This document shows positions 33,888 through 42,032 of a DNA stretch of 64,000 nt, one piece after another. The stretch's first letter is position 1. Each line of letters opens with the position of its first letter. Under the pieces are notes generated by a model that was not told the origin of the DNA, made no database searches, and saw nothing but the letters and a program-made list of their open reading frames with translations. This DNA comes from Curtobacterium caseinilyticum (lineage in GTDB: Bacteria; Actinomycetota; Actinomycetes; Actinomycetales; Microbacteriaceae): contig NZ_JAUCMN010000006.1 of assembly GCF_030363035.1 (NCBI RefSeq), forward strand, positions 124,001 to 188,000. Reading direction: 5' to 3'. The translations under genes were made by a program, and so were the position numbers.

Positions 33888-34628
33888 ATGCTGTTCCGGG
33901 ACGTCGCCGAGGGGATCCACCGCCTCGAGATCGCGCACACCAACACGTACCTCGTCGAGACCGGGGACCGGTTGCTCGTCGTCGATGCGGGGCTCCCCGC
34001 CGTGTGGCCACACCTGCTGCTCGCCGTGCACGACCTCGGGTACTCGCCGGCCCGGGTCGAGGCCCTGCTGCTCACGCACGGGCACTTCGACCACGTGGGC
34101 ACCGCGGCGCGCATGCACCGGGAGTGGGGCACGCCCGTCCACGTGCACCCGGGCGACCGGGACCTCGCCGCGCACCCGTACTCGTACCGGCCGCAGACGA
34201 ACCGGTTCGGCTTCGTCGCGGTGCACCCCGGCGGGCTCGCGCCGCTCGGTCGGATGCTGCTCGCCGGTGCGGCCACCGTCGACGGGATCGACGAGACCGA
34301 GCCGATGGTGTCCCGTGCCGAGGTCCCCGGGAACCCGTGGATCATCGAGACGCCCGGGCACACCGACGGGCACGTCGCGCTGCACTTCGCCGACCGTGAC
34401 GCGCTGATCGCGGGCGACGCCCTCGTCACCTTCGACCCGTACACGGGCGGGATCGGGCCGCGGATCGTCGCCCCGGCCGCGACCGCCGACGTGGACACCG
34501 CGGTCGCGTCGCTCGCCCGCCTCGAGGACACCGAGGCACGGCACGTCCTGCCCGGCCACGGGCCCGCGTTCGACCGGGGCGTCCGCGCGGCGGTCGCGCA
34601 GGCCCGGCGGGTCGCAGGCGTCGCGTAG
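33888..34628 (+). CDS. Metallo-beta-lactamase fold hydrolase
   Basis: 246 residues. The dinuclear metal site is complete: LTHGHFDHVG near residue 64, a later His in TPGHTDGH, Asp in IAGDALV and His in VLPGHGP. Probably a glyoxalase II- or lactonase-like hydrolase; the substrate is unknown. The DNA encoding its C-terminus, including the stop, has been tandemly duplicated downstream (34551-34760). Confidence 0.88.
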   Translation: MLFRDVAEGIHRLEIAHTNTYLVETGDRLLVVDAGLPAVWPHLLLAVHDLGYSPARVEALLLTHGHFDHVGTAARMHREWGTPVHVHPGDRDLAAHPYSYRPQTNRFGFVAVHPGGLAPLGRMLLAGAATVDGIDETEPMVSRAEVPGNPWIIETPGHTDGHVALHFADRDALIAGDALVTFDPYTGGIGPRIVAPAATADVDTAVASLARLEDTEARHVLPGHGPAFDRGVRAAVAQARRVAGVA

Positions 34629-34775
34629 CGGGCCCGGTCACGGGCCCTTCGACCGGGGCGGCCGCGCCGCGGCCGCGCCGCGGCCGCGCAGGCGCGCCGC
34701 GTGGCCGGCGTCGCGTAGCGGGCCCGGCCACGGGCCCGCGTTCGGCCGGGGCGGCCGCGCCGCGCCGCGGGGCGG
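34551..34775. repeat. Degenerate tandem duplication of the MBL gene 3' end
   Basis: The segment CCCGGCCACGGGCCCGCG followed by the gene's final codons recurs: the anchor GGCCCGGTCA/GGCCCGGCCA lies at 34631 and 34721, and TCGCGTAGCGGGCCCGG at 34621 and 34711, 90 bp apart. The third copy decays into GGGCGTAGCGCGGCGC runs. The only gene in this stretch is the MBL 3' end itself. Confidence 0.65.
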
Positions 34776-34912
34776 GCGTAGCGCGGCGCGGGCGTAGCGC
34801 GGCGCGGGGCGGCGCGGGGCCGGCGTCGCTCTGACCGTGGCGCGGAAGCGACAGGATGCGCGGGAGAGGCGTCCGTCTGTCGCTCGCGCGGCAGTGACGC
34901 CGAGTGCACGAC

Positions 34913-34954
34913 GGACGGGAGGCGCGTGGCGGCGCCGCCCCGTGCCTCCCGTCC
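34913..34954. repeat. 42-bp palindromic element (family A, copy 3)
   Basis: Core ends GGACGGGAGGC and GCCTCCCGTCC; the pairing extends outwards to CACGAC/GTCGTG (34907-34960), the longest arms of any copy. It lies just before the leader of the 19-bp array. Confidence 0.85.
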
Positions 34955-34974
34955 GTCGTGACGTGCGTTCCCGC

Positions 34975-35250
34975 GTGCCCGTTCCTTCCCAGAACGGTCG
35001 CGATGGCTGGTGGGAACGGGCGTACCGGGTCGAACGGAGCCACCAGGTACGCCCGGATTCACCAGGTACGCCCGGAACTGCCAGGTGCGCCAGTGTCTGC
35101 CAGGTACGCACGGAAGCGCCAGGTACGCCTGAAGCCACCACCAGGTACGCCCGGACCCACCAGGTACGCCCGAAGCCACCAGGTACGCACGGACCCAGGT
35201 ACGCCCGGAACCACCAGGTACACCCGAAGCCACCAGGTGTGCCCGGGACC
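34975..35250. repeat. Leader plus 19-bp tandem array, locus 1
   Basis: About 11 units of consensus CCAGGTACGCCCGGAACCA (period 19, with a few length variants) follow a leader that contains CGGGCGTACC, the inverse of the unit core GGTACGCCCG. A related leader and a 4-unit array occur at 61160-61301. Units are adjacent with no spacers, so it is not a CRISPR array, and period 19 cannot encode a periodic protein. Confidence 0.85.
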
Positions 35251-35259
35251 CGAGGCGGC

Positions 35260-36303
35260 CTACTCGGGCAGGACGACGTCCTCGGGGACGCCGGACACTG
35301 CGGAGCGACCCGCTGCCTCCATCATCGCGAGGCTCCGCAGGTTGTCGCGTCCGCTCGTCTCCGGTGCCGGGCCGCCCTCGACCGAGCGCGCGAACGCCTG
35401 CAGCCCGCCCTGCCGGTCCGTGTGCTCGAGCGTCGGGAGCTCGACGGCCTCGGCCTCGGCGTCCTGGTCGGCGCGCAGCGTGACCCGGTCGCCCGCGATC
35501 TCGCTCGGCGACCCGTCGCGGCTCGTGAACCAGATCTCACCGTCCTCGCCCTGGATGCTCCACTCCCCCGCCCACGCGGTCCTCGGCGCGCGCGAGAGCC
35601 AGCTGCCGCGGTAGCTCACGACGAGTCCGTCCTCGAGCTCGATGATCATCGAGGTGACGGCCTCGTCCTGGTACTTGCTGTACGACGGGTACGAAGCGCG
35701 GGCGTAGACGCGGACGGCCTCCTGCCCCGTCACCATGCGGATCAGGTCGAAGTGGTGGATGGCCATGTCGTTGATCATCGGGTGCGGGAACCGGTAGTGC
35801 GGGTAGGTCTCGACCGGCTGGTCGTTGTCCCACTGCCGGAAGTCGATGTTGATCGCCGAGAGCTCGCCGAGCTCCTTCGCCGCGAGCAGCTCCTTGACCG
35901 CACGCGGCGCCGGGTACCAGCGGTAGTTCTGGCTGACCTGCAGCACGAGGCCGAGCTCCTCGGCGCGGCGGACGGCGGTGAGCGCCTCCTCGGTGGAGTT
36001 GGCGAACGGCTTCTCGACGAGCACGTGCTTGCCGGCCTCGAGCGCCTCGAGCGCGAGCGGCACGTGGGTGACGGCCGGTGCGGTGATGACGACGGCGTCG
36101 GCCTCGACCGCGGCGAGGGCCTCGGTGAGCGAGGCGAACGCGGCGGTCTCCGGCAGGCCGAGGTCCGCGCGCACGGCGTCCAGCGTCGCCGGGACCGGGT
36201 CGACGAGCCCGACCACCTCCACTTCGGTGACCTGCGGGATGGCGGTGCGGGCCCAGTTGCCGCCCCAACCTCCGAGACCGACGTGGATGATGCGGACCGT
36301 CAT
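35260..36303 (-). CDS. Gfo/Idh/MocA family oxidoreductase
   Basis: 347 residues. The N-terminal Rossmann domain has VGLGGWGGNWA near residue 8 and the family motif EKPFANS near residue 96; a C-terminal beta-sheet domain follows with SQNYRWYPAPR and PMINDMAIHHFDL. NAD(P)-dependent oxidation or reduction of a sugar or cyclitol is likely. AAGGAG precedes the ATG. Not obviously part of the neighbouring carotenoid operon. Confidence 0.9.
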   Translation of the reverse strand: MTVRIIHVGLGGWGGNWARTAIPQVTEVEVVGLVDPVPATLDAVRADLGLPETAAFASLTEALAAVEADAVVITAPAVTHVPLALEALEAGKHVLVEKPFANSTEEALTAVRRAEELGLVLQVSQNYRWYPAPRAVKELLAAKELGELSAINIDFRQWDNDQPVETYPHYRFPHPMINDMAIHHFDLIRMVTGQEAVRVYARASYPSYSKYQDEAVTSMIIELEDGLVVSYRGSWLSRAPRTAWAGEWSIQGEDGEIWFTSRDGSPSEIAGDRVTLRADQDAEAEAVELPTLEHTDRQGGLQAFARSVEGGPAPETSGRDNLRSLAMMEAAGRSAVSGVPEDVVLPE

Positions 36304-36466
36304 GCGTGCACTCCTTCGTGACCGGCGCACCACGACTCCCGCGGCGCGTGCGTCCAGTCTGTCAGGGGCCCCGGACGCGGCGTGCAGGACCGCCGGGCGG
36401 GCCCGGCTCGCCCGGCTTGCCCGGACGTTCGTCAACGGGGTTCCGTGACTCGCCGCGTGTGCCGCG

Positions 36467-36524
36467 CCGAGGTTCCACGACTCGCCGTCCAGCCGGCCGA
36501 TGTTCCGGAATTTCGGAACCTCGG
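36467..36524. terminator. Nested inverted repeat after the carotenoid operon
   Basis: An outer pair CCGAGGTTCC/GGAACCTCGG encloses an inner hairpin GTTCCG/CGGAAC with loop GAATTT. It lies 60 bp after the crtEb stop (minus strand), fitting an operon terminator. Two near-copies of GGTTCCGTGACTCGCCG (36439 and 36471) overlap it. Confidence 0.5.
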
Positions 36525-36586
36525 CGGGACGGGCGGGGTGCGGCGCGGGCGGACCGGGCGCGCCCGGTGCGCCCGCCGCGGCCGCG

Positions 36587-37513
36587 TCAGTGCGTGAACG
36601 CGTATGCGATGAGCGCCATCGTGACGATGAACCCCGCCAGGTAGTTGATCCAGAGGAAGCGCTTCCAGCCCGCGTTCGCCGCCTCCGCCCCCGCGTCGGT
36701 GACGTTCCACCACGGCAGCACGTTGAGGGCGTAGGGGATCACCACGACCGCGGCGATCGGCCCCGGGAAGTCCGAGAACAGCAGCGCGACGCCGGCCACG
36801 AGGTACGCGACGAACGCCAGGCGCACGGTGGCCCGGGCCCCGATGACGGTCGCCACGGAGCCGATGCCACCGGCCCGGTCGGCCAGGACGTCCTGCACGG
36901 CGCCGAACGCGTGCGAGGCCACGCCCCACAGGAAGAACGCCACGCACACCGCGACGAGCGCCGGCGTCCAGTGCGGGCCGGCGAGCGCGAGCCCGTAGAC
37001 CGCCGGCGACACGAAGTGCGTCGACGAGGTGAGCGAGTCGAGGAAGGGCTTCTCCTTGAACCGGAGCCCCGGTGCCGAGTACGCGACGACCGCGAAGACG
37101 CTGATCGCGAGCACCAGCCACGACCACGGCCCGTTGCCGCTCAGGGCGCCGAGCACGACGAGCGCGACGAGGAACGGCACGTTCGTCACGACGACCGCCC
37201 ACAGCGTGGCCCGGTGCACGCTCTTGTCGAGCAGCGCCCCCTCGACCCCGCCCTTCCGCGGGTTCCGCAGATCGGACTCGTAGTCGAAGACGTCGTTGAT
37301 CCCGTACATCGCCAGGTTGTACGGCACGAGGAAGTACACGACGCCGACCAGGAACGCGACGAGCGAGAAGCCGCCACCGCCGTCCACGCCCACCCCGCTG
37401 CCGAGCAGGTAGGCGGCGCCGAACGGGTAGGCGGTGTTCACCCAGCTGATCGGCCGCGACGACACGAAGAGCGCGCGGAGCGTCGACGGTCTGGAGGCAC
37501 TGCTCACGGTCAC
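36587..37513 (-). CDS. crtEb: Lycopene elongase / UbiA-type prenyltransferase (CrtEb-like)
   Basis: 308 residues, eight to nine membrane helices. The first prenyl-diphosphate motif is YGINDVFDYESD and the second VQDVLADRAGG; both Asp clusters are intact. In C50 carotenoid synthesis this enzyme adds C5 units to both ends of lycopene, giving flavuxanthin-type C50 products. GTG start overlapping the crtYf stop (GTGA). Last gene of the crt operon. Confidence 0.92.
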   Translation of the reverse strand: MTVSSASRPSTLRALFVSSRPISWVNTAYPFGAAYLLGSGVGVDGGGGFSLVAFLVGVVYFLVPYNLAMYGINDVFDYESDLRNPRKGGVEGALLDKSVHRATLWAVVVTNVPFLVALVVLGALSGNGPWSWLVLAISVFAVVAYSAPGLRFKEKPFLDSLTSSTHFVSPAVYGLALAGPHWTPALVAVCVAFFLWGVASHAFGAVQDVLADRAGGIGSVATVIGARATVRLAFVAYLVAGVALLFSDFPGPIAAVVVIPYALNVLPWWNVTDAGAEAANAGWKRFLWINYLAGFIVTMALIAYAFTH

Positions 37514-38028
37514 GGGGTCTCCTCCGGTCGGCGGGGTGGCTGGTCCGGTCGGCGGGACGGCCGGCGCGGGCGCTCCGACCGTACCGGCCGCGCGGCACCG
37601 ACCGCGCGGCCCGCGCGCTCGGTACCAGGGCGCCCGGTGTCCGGGCGATCGGTCCCTGGGCGCTCGCTGTCCGGGCGCTCGGTGCCCGGGCGCTCGAGCA
37701 GGACCCAGGAGCTCGGCAGCAGCAGGGCGGCACCGATCGAGTACGCGAGGTCCTCGACGGGGAACAGGCCGATGCGCGCGCCCGAGACGAGCGCGGGGTC
37801 GTACGCGACGATCCCGAGCCCGACGATGACGTTGTTGAAGACGCCGGTCATCACGAGCAGGACCGCTCCCGCGACCACGGCGCTGACGATGCCGACCCAC
37901 CGACCACCGACCCGGCGTTCGCCGACCCCGCGACGACGGGCGGCGACGATGCCGGCAGCCACCGCGACGAGCGCCGCCACCGCCAGGAACGGCACCGCGA
38001 GCAGGGCGTACGTCGTCGTCCCGGTCAC
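37510..38028 (-). CDS. crtYf: C50 carotenoid cyclase subunit (CrtYf-like)
   Basis: 172 residues. Three membrane helices with the lycopene cyclase motif PVED in the third. It works with CrtYe as a heterodimer to cyclise the ends of the C50 chain. After residue ~110 there is a long Arg/Pro-rich tail made of RPGTER/RPDSER/RPGTDR hexads, absent from typical family members. GTG start overlapping the crtYe stop. Confidence 0.85.
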   Translation of the reverse strand: MTGTTTYALLAVPFLAVAALVAVAAGIVAARRRGVGERRVGGRWVGIVSAVVAGAVLLVMTGVFNNVIVGLGIVAYDPALVSGARIGLFPVEDLAYSIGAALLLPSSWVLLERPGTERPDSERPGTDRPDTGRPGTERAGRAVGAARPVRSERPRRPSRRPDQPPRRPEETP

Positions 38029-38384
38029 GAGCGACGTCCCTCGTCGACGTGGTCCGGGCGGGACCGGTCGAGCCACCGGGCCACGACGGGGCGCAGGGCT
38101 CCGAACAGGTCCATCGTCGTCCAGCAGAGCAGCACGAGGAAGAAGACCTCCTCGAGCGGCACCTCGGGTGCGAGCAACACCCCGGTCAGCAGGTCGTTGT
38201 GCCCGATGAAGAAGATGCCGAGGTGCACCCCGGCGACGTCCCACACCAGGAAGAACACGAGCCCGATCAGCATCACGGCCGCGGCCCGCACGGGGCTCCG
38301 CCAGAAGAACAACCGGTACCGGGCGTCGAGCACGGCGATGCCGGCGATCGACACCACGAGTCCGGCGAGGTACGCCCCCGGCAT
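38025..38384 (-). CDS. crtYe: C50 carotenoid cyclase subunit (CrtYe-like)
   Basis: 119 residues, three membrane helices, with the cyclase motif PLEE near residue 75 and YRLFFWRSP between helices 1 and 2. Partner of CrtYf. Its ATG overlaps the crtI stop by 1 bp (TGATG). The type of ring formed (beta, gamma or epsilon) cannot be read from the sequence. Confidence 0.87.
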   Translation of the reverse strand: MPGAYLAGLVVSIAGIAVLDARYRLFFWRSPVRAAAVMLIGLVFFLVWDVAGVHLGIFFIGHNDLLTGVLLAPEVPLEEVFFLVLLCWTTMDLFGALRPVVARWLDRSRPDHVDEGRRS

Positions 38385-40042
38385 CAGCCCGCGGACCGGG
38401 CGGACACCGACGACGACGCCCCGGCCCGCCCCGACGCCGGCAACGGCGTCGGCAGCGGCTCGGTGGAGGTGTCACCGTGGATGCGCTTGAGCAGCACCTC
38501 GGCGCTGATCAGGCACATCGGCAGGCCGATCCCCGGCGTCGTCGAGGCACCCGCGTAGTAGAGCCCCTCGACCTTGCCGGACACGTTCTTCTCGCGGAAG
38601 AACGCGCTCTGCGCCAGGGTGTGCGCCGGCCCGAGCATCGAGCCGCTCCACGCGTTGTAGTCGTCGGCGAAGTCCTGCGGACCGATCGTGCGACGGACGC
38701 GGATCCGGTCGCGCAGGTCCGGCACACCGGAGCGCTCCGCGATGACGTCGATGGCACGGTCGGCGATCCGCTCGACCTCGGCGTCGCCGGCCCCGTCGAC
38801 GCCGCCCTTGCCGATGGACAGGTCGGCGGGCAGTGGCACGAGGACGAACAGGTTGCTCGACCCCTCGGGTGCGACGGTGTCGTCGGTCAGCGAGGGCGCG
38901 CAGACGTAGATCGACGCCGGGTCCGGCACGTGCCGGTCCTTCCCGAAGATCGCGCCGAAGTTGGCCTCCCAGTCGGCCGTGAAGACCAGGGTGTGGTGCA
39001 GCAGTCCGGGCACCGGGCCGTCGACCCCGAGGTAGACGAGCACGGCGCTCGGCCCCGGGTCGCGCTTCCGCCAGTGCTGCTCCGGGTAGGTCCGGTGATC
39101 CGCGTCGAGCAGGTGCAGCTCGGTGTGGTGCAGGTCGGCGGCGCTCACCACCAGGTCGGCGGGCACGGTGTGCGACGCACCGGACGCGTCGCGGTGCACC
39201 ACGCCCGTGACGTGCCCGTCCTCGACGACGATCCGCTCGACGGCCGCGCCCGTGGTGATCGCGGCGCCCTCGCGCCGGGCGACCCGCTCGACGGCCGAGA
39301 TCACCTCGGTGATGCCGCCCTTCGGGTAGAGCACGCCGTCGGCCAGGTCGAGGTGGCTCATCAGGTGGTACATGCTCGGCGCCGCGTACGGACTCGTCCC
39401 GAGGAACACCGCCGGGTAGCCGAGGACCTGCCAGAGCCGACGGTCCCGCACGGCCTTCGAGGCGAACGTCGACAGCGGCTGGAGCAGGAGGCGGGCGAGC
39501 TTCGGCAGACGACGGAGCACGTCGGGTGCGGCGAGCTTCGTCAGGTCCTGGAACGTCGTGTAGAGGAACCGACGGACGGCCATCGCGTAGGTGTCCTCGG
39601 CGGAGTCGAGGTACTTCCGCAGCCGCTCGCCGGCGCCGGGCTCGATCGACTCGAAGAGCGCGATGTTCGCCTCGCGGTCGGCGAGCAGGTCGATCGGCTC
39701 GTCGTGTCCCTCGCTGTAGACGCGGTAGCCCGGATCGAGCTCCACCAGGTCCATCTCGGCGTCGGCGGTGGTGCCGAGCAGCCGGAAGAAGTGGTCGAAG
39801 ACCTCGGGCATGAGGTACCACGACGGCCCGGTGTCGAACCGGAAGCCGTCCCGCTCCCACGAGCCGGCACGGCCACCGAGCTGGTCGCGCTGCTCGAGCA
39901 CCGTGACGGCGTACCCGTCCCGCGCCAGGAGCGCGGCGGACGCCAGTCCGCTGATGCCGCCGCCGACGACGACGGCACGTCGGGCCGGCACCGTGCGCTT
40001 CGAGCCGGGGGCGGTCGGACGGGAGGCGCGTGGCGGGGTCAC
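38384..40042 (-). CDS. crtI: Phytoene desaturase (CrtI)
   Basis: 552 residues. FAD-binding VVVGGGISGLASAALLARDG near residue 24 and the C-terminal signature YYAGASTTPGIGLPM are both present. It desaturates phytoene to lycopene in four steps at the membrane. A GTG start at 40042 overlaps the crtB stop (GTGA). The start, its GGGAGG ribosome-binding site and the first ~9 codons lie inside a 42-bp palindromic element. The last ~25 residues are an Ala/Ser/Pro-rich tail. Confidence 0.94.
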   Translation of the reverse strand: MTPPRASRPTAPGSKRTVPARRAVVVGGGISGLASAALLARDGYAVTVLEQRDQLGGRAGSWERDGFRFDTGPSWYLMPEVFDHFFRLLGTTADAEMDLVELDPGYRVYSEGHDEPIDLLADREANIALFESIEPGAGERLRKYLDSAEDTYAMAVRRFLYTTFQDLTKLAAPDVLRRLPKLARLLLQPLSTFASKAVRDRRLWQVLGYPAVFLGTSPYAAPSMYHLMSHLDLADGVLYPKGGITEVISAVERVARREGAAITTGAAVERIVVEDGHVTGVVHRDASGASHTVPADLVVSAADLHHTELHLLDADHRTYPEQHWRKRDPGPSAVLVYLGVDGPVPGLLHHTLVFTADWEANFGAIFGKDRHVPDPASIYVCAPSLTDDTVAPEGSSNLFVLVPLPADLSIGKGGVDGAGDAEVERIADRAIDVIAERSGVPDLRDRIRVRRTIGPQDFADDYNAWSGSMLGPAHTLAQSAFFREKNVSGKVEGLYYAGASTTPGIGLPMCLISAEVLLKRIHGDTSTEPLPTPLPASGRAGASSSVSARSAG

Positions 40043-40058
40043 GAGGAGCCTCCCGGCC
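40017..40058. repeat. 42-bp palindromic element (family A, copy 4) at the crtB/crtI junction
   Basis: Exactly 42 bp, with ends GGACGGGAGGC and GCCTCCCGGCC; the centre has diverged and now holds the crtB stop and crtI start (GTGA on the minus strand). One arm provides the crtI Shine-Dalgarno GGGAGG. Confidence 0.7.
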
Positions 40059-40956
40059 GGTGGTGGGTCACGCGCGACCGCAGCGGCGCGCGCCCGGCGA
40101 GCACCTGCGCGGCCAGCCGCGCCTTCACCGGGTTCGGCACGCGCACCCGCGTGGTGACCAGTCGGTCCGCCGGGCAGGCGGCGATGCGGTCGTTGAGCTC
40201 CTGGAACAGCGCGTGCGCCAGCCCGACGGCCTTGCGCGCGTCGGCGGGCAGCAGCGGCACGGTCAGCGCGGCGCGGTCGAGGTCCGCCTGCACGTCGGCG
40301 ACCAGGCGTTCCTTCGTCCCCTCGTCGAACGTGCGGACGTCGACGCCCGGGAAGTACGAGCGGCCGAGCACCTCGAAGTCCGCGTGCAGGTCCCGCAGGA
40401 AGTTGACCTTCTGGAACGCGGCGCCGAGGGCCCTGGCGCCGTCCACGAGCACGGCGTCGTCGAACGTCGGCCGGCCGGCGCGGTGCACGAAGGCGCGCAG
40501 GCACATCAGGCCGACGACCTCGGCCGAGCCGTACACGTACCGGTCGAACGACTCCTGGTCGTGCTCGGTGCGCTCGAGGTCCATCCGCATCGACGCGAAG
40601 AACGGCTTCGTCAGCTCGGGTCCGAACCCGGTGGTGCGGGCGGTGCGGGCGAACGCGTGCACGACGGGGTTCACCGAGAAGCCGAGCGCGATCGCCCGCT
40701 CGGTGTCGGCCTCGAGCTCGTCGAGCACGGTGCGGGCGAGGTCGTGGTCGAGACCGGCCTCGGTCGCCGGGCCGTCCACGACCTCGTCCGCCACGCGGAC
40801 CAGGGCGTAGACGTTCCGGATGTGCTCGCGGGTGTCCTTCGTCAGGAGTCGGCTCGCGAGCCCGAACGACGTCGAGTAGCGCTCGATCACGACGCCGGAC
40901 GCAGCCTCGGCGGTCGCGTCGTACAGGGGCAGACGCGGCGGTGCGGTCTGGGTCAC
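40039..40956 (-). CDS. crtB: Phytoene synthase (CrtB)
   Basis: 305 residues. Two aspartate-rich prenyl-diphosphate motifs: VRVADEVVDG near residue 51 and NFLRDLHADFEVLGR near residue 187. It condenses two GGPP to phytoene. GTG start overlapping the crtE stop. The last ~6 codons are repeat-derived (see 40017). Confidence 0.94.
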   Translation of the reverse strand: MTQTAPPRLPLYDATAEAASGVVIERYSTSFGLASRLLTKDTREHIRNVYALVRVADEVVDGPATEAGLDHDLARTVLDELEADTERAIALGFSVNPVVHAFARTARTTGFGPELTKPFFASMRMDLERTEHDQESFDRYVYGSAEVVGLMCLRAFVHRAGRPTFDDAVLVDGARALGAAFQKVNFLRDLHADFEVLGRSYFPGVDVRTFDEGTKERLVADVQADLDRAALTVPLLPADARKAVGLAHALFQELNDRIAACPADRLVTTRVRVPNPVKARLAAQVLAGRAPLRSRVTHHRPGGSS

Positions 40957-42011
40957 CGCACGCGCTCCAGCAGTTCGGACACCAGGTGCTCCAGTCGTTC
41001 GGCAAGCTCGTAGGGCAGGGCCGAGAGCTCGGCGCGGGCGAGGGCGGCGTGCTCGGCGATCCGGGCCTCGGCCGCGGACCTCGCGCCGCAGGTCTCCAGG
41101 GTCGCACGGAGTTCGACCGCGCGTTCCTCGGTCAGGTCGGGGTCGCCCAGGTACGGGGCGATGTCGTCCCAGCAGTCGGTGGTCGCCGCGTGGGCGATGA
41201 GCATCGTGCGCTTGCCCTCGCGCAGGTCACCGAGCACGGACTTGCCGGTGACGGTCTCGTCGCCGTAGACCCCGAGCAGGTCGTCGACGATCTGGTACGC
41301 GATGCCGACCTCGCGCCCGAAGGCACCGAGCGCCTCGACGACGGACTGCGGGGCGCCGGCGAGCACGGCACCGGACTGCAGCGGCGCCTCGAACGAGTAC
41401 ACGCTCGTCTTGGCCCGCTCCATCGCCAGGACCTCGTCGACCGAGGGCATCACACCGAGGGCGAGGTCGACGTCGGTCATCTCGCCCGCGGCGCTCGCGA
41501 AGACCGCGTCGTCGAGGATCTCGAGCAGTTGCTCCCGACGCTCGCCGGTCACGCCGGAGGCCTCGATGAACCGGGTCGTGGCGGCGAGCGCGAGGTCACC
41601 CGCGATGACGGCCGCACTCAGCCCGCGGTGCTCGGCGGTGGGCAGCGCGAGCCCACCGGTGGTGCCGGTGTCACGGAAGGACCCGGCGACGTTCGGTTCG
41701 CCACGGCGCGACCAGTCGCGGTCGATGACGTCATCGTGCACGACGAGTGCGGTGTGCAGCAGCTCGTACGCGGCGGCGACGTTGGCGGCGGCGTGGGCGT
41801 CGGTGCCGCCCAGGCCGGCGTACGCGGTGAGCACCATGCGGGGCCGGAACCGCTTGCCGCCCATGCTCGCCTTGCGGAGCACGCGCCAGAGCTCCTCGGA
41901 CGGTCTGCCGAACCGACGCGCACGAGCCGACGACACCGCGAAGAAGCGTTCGATGCAGTCGTCGACCAGTGCGAGGTCGATGTGCGCCACGGTGGCCGCT
42001 TCCTCGCTCAT
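40953..42011 (-). CDS. crtE: Geranylgeranyl diphosphate synthase (CrtE)
   Basis: 352 residues, trans-isoprenyl synthase fold. First Asp-rich motif HDDVIDRD, with RRGEPN after it; second motif IVDDLLGVYGD, where the usual final Asp of DDXXD is Gly, as in a number of actinobacterial members. It supplies GGPP to CrtB. First gene of the crt operon, divergent from idi with only 21 bp between the two start codons. Confidence 0.92.
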   Translation of the reverse strand: MSEEAATVAHIDLALVDDCIERFFAVSSARARRFGRPSEELWRVLRKASMGGKRFRPRMVLTAYAGLGGTDAHAAANVAAAYELLHTALVVHDDVIDRDWSRRGEPNVAGSFRDTGTTGGLALPTAEHRGLSAAVIAGDLALAATTRFIEASGVTGERREQLLEILDDAVFASAAGEMTDVDLALGVMPSVDEVLAMERAKTSVYSFEAPLQSGAVLAGAPQSVVEALGAFGREVGIAYQIVDDLLGVYGDETVTGKSVLGDLREGKRTMLIAHAATTDCWDDIAPYLGDPDLTEERAVELRATLETCGARSAAEARIAEHAALARAELSALPYELAERLEHLVSELLERVR

Positions 42012-42016
42012 TGGCC

Positions 42017-42023
42017 TAACCTA
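42017..42023. promoter_or_regulatory. Shared bidirectional -10 element between crtE and idi
   Basis: TAACCTA read on the plus strand gives TAACCT 10 nt before the idi ATG; read on the minus strand it gives TAGGTT 6 nt before the crtE ATG. One 7-bp sequence therefore could drive both transcripts, at least the crtE one leaderless. Confidence 0.5.
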
Positions 42024-42032
42024 TCGGGGCAG

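Larger units (their letters stand above)
34629..35259. other. 631-bp repeat-filled convergent gap
   Basis: No gene. From left to right it holds the duplicated MBL 3' end, a 42-bp palindromic element (34913-34954) with extended arms, a ~68-bp leader (34975-35042), and a 19-bp tandem array running to about 35250, 10 bp before the oxidoreductase stop. Confidence 0.7.

Noticed and set aside
34629..34842. An Arg/Ala-rich minus-strand open frame in the repeat gap
   Set aside because: Its composition is that of GC-repeat DNA, with no ribosome-binding site or family pattern; the DNA is explained by duplication of the MBL gene end.
34975..35250. CRISPR array
   Set aside because: Repeat units of 19 bp are directly adjacent with no unique spacers, and no cas genes are in the window.
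38384..41107. A 907-codon frame suggesting a fused CrtB-CrtI protein
   Set aside because: The N-terminal part is a shadow of crtB; CrtI begins at the GTG that overlaps the crtB stop.
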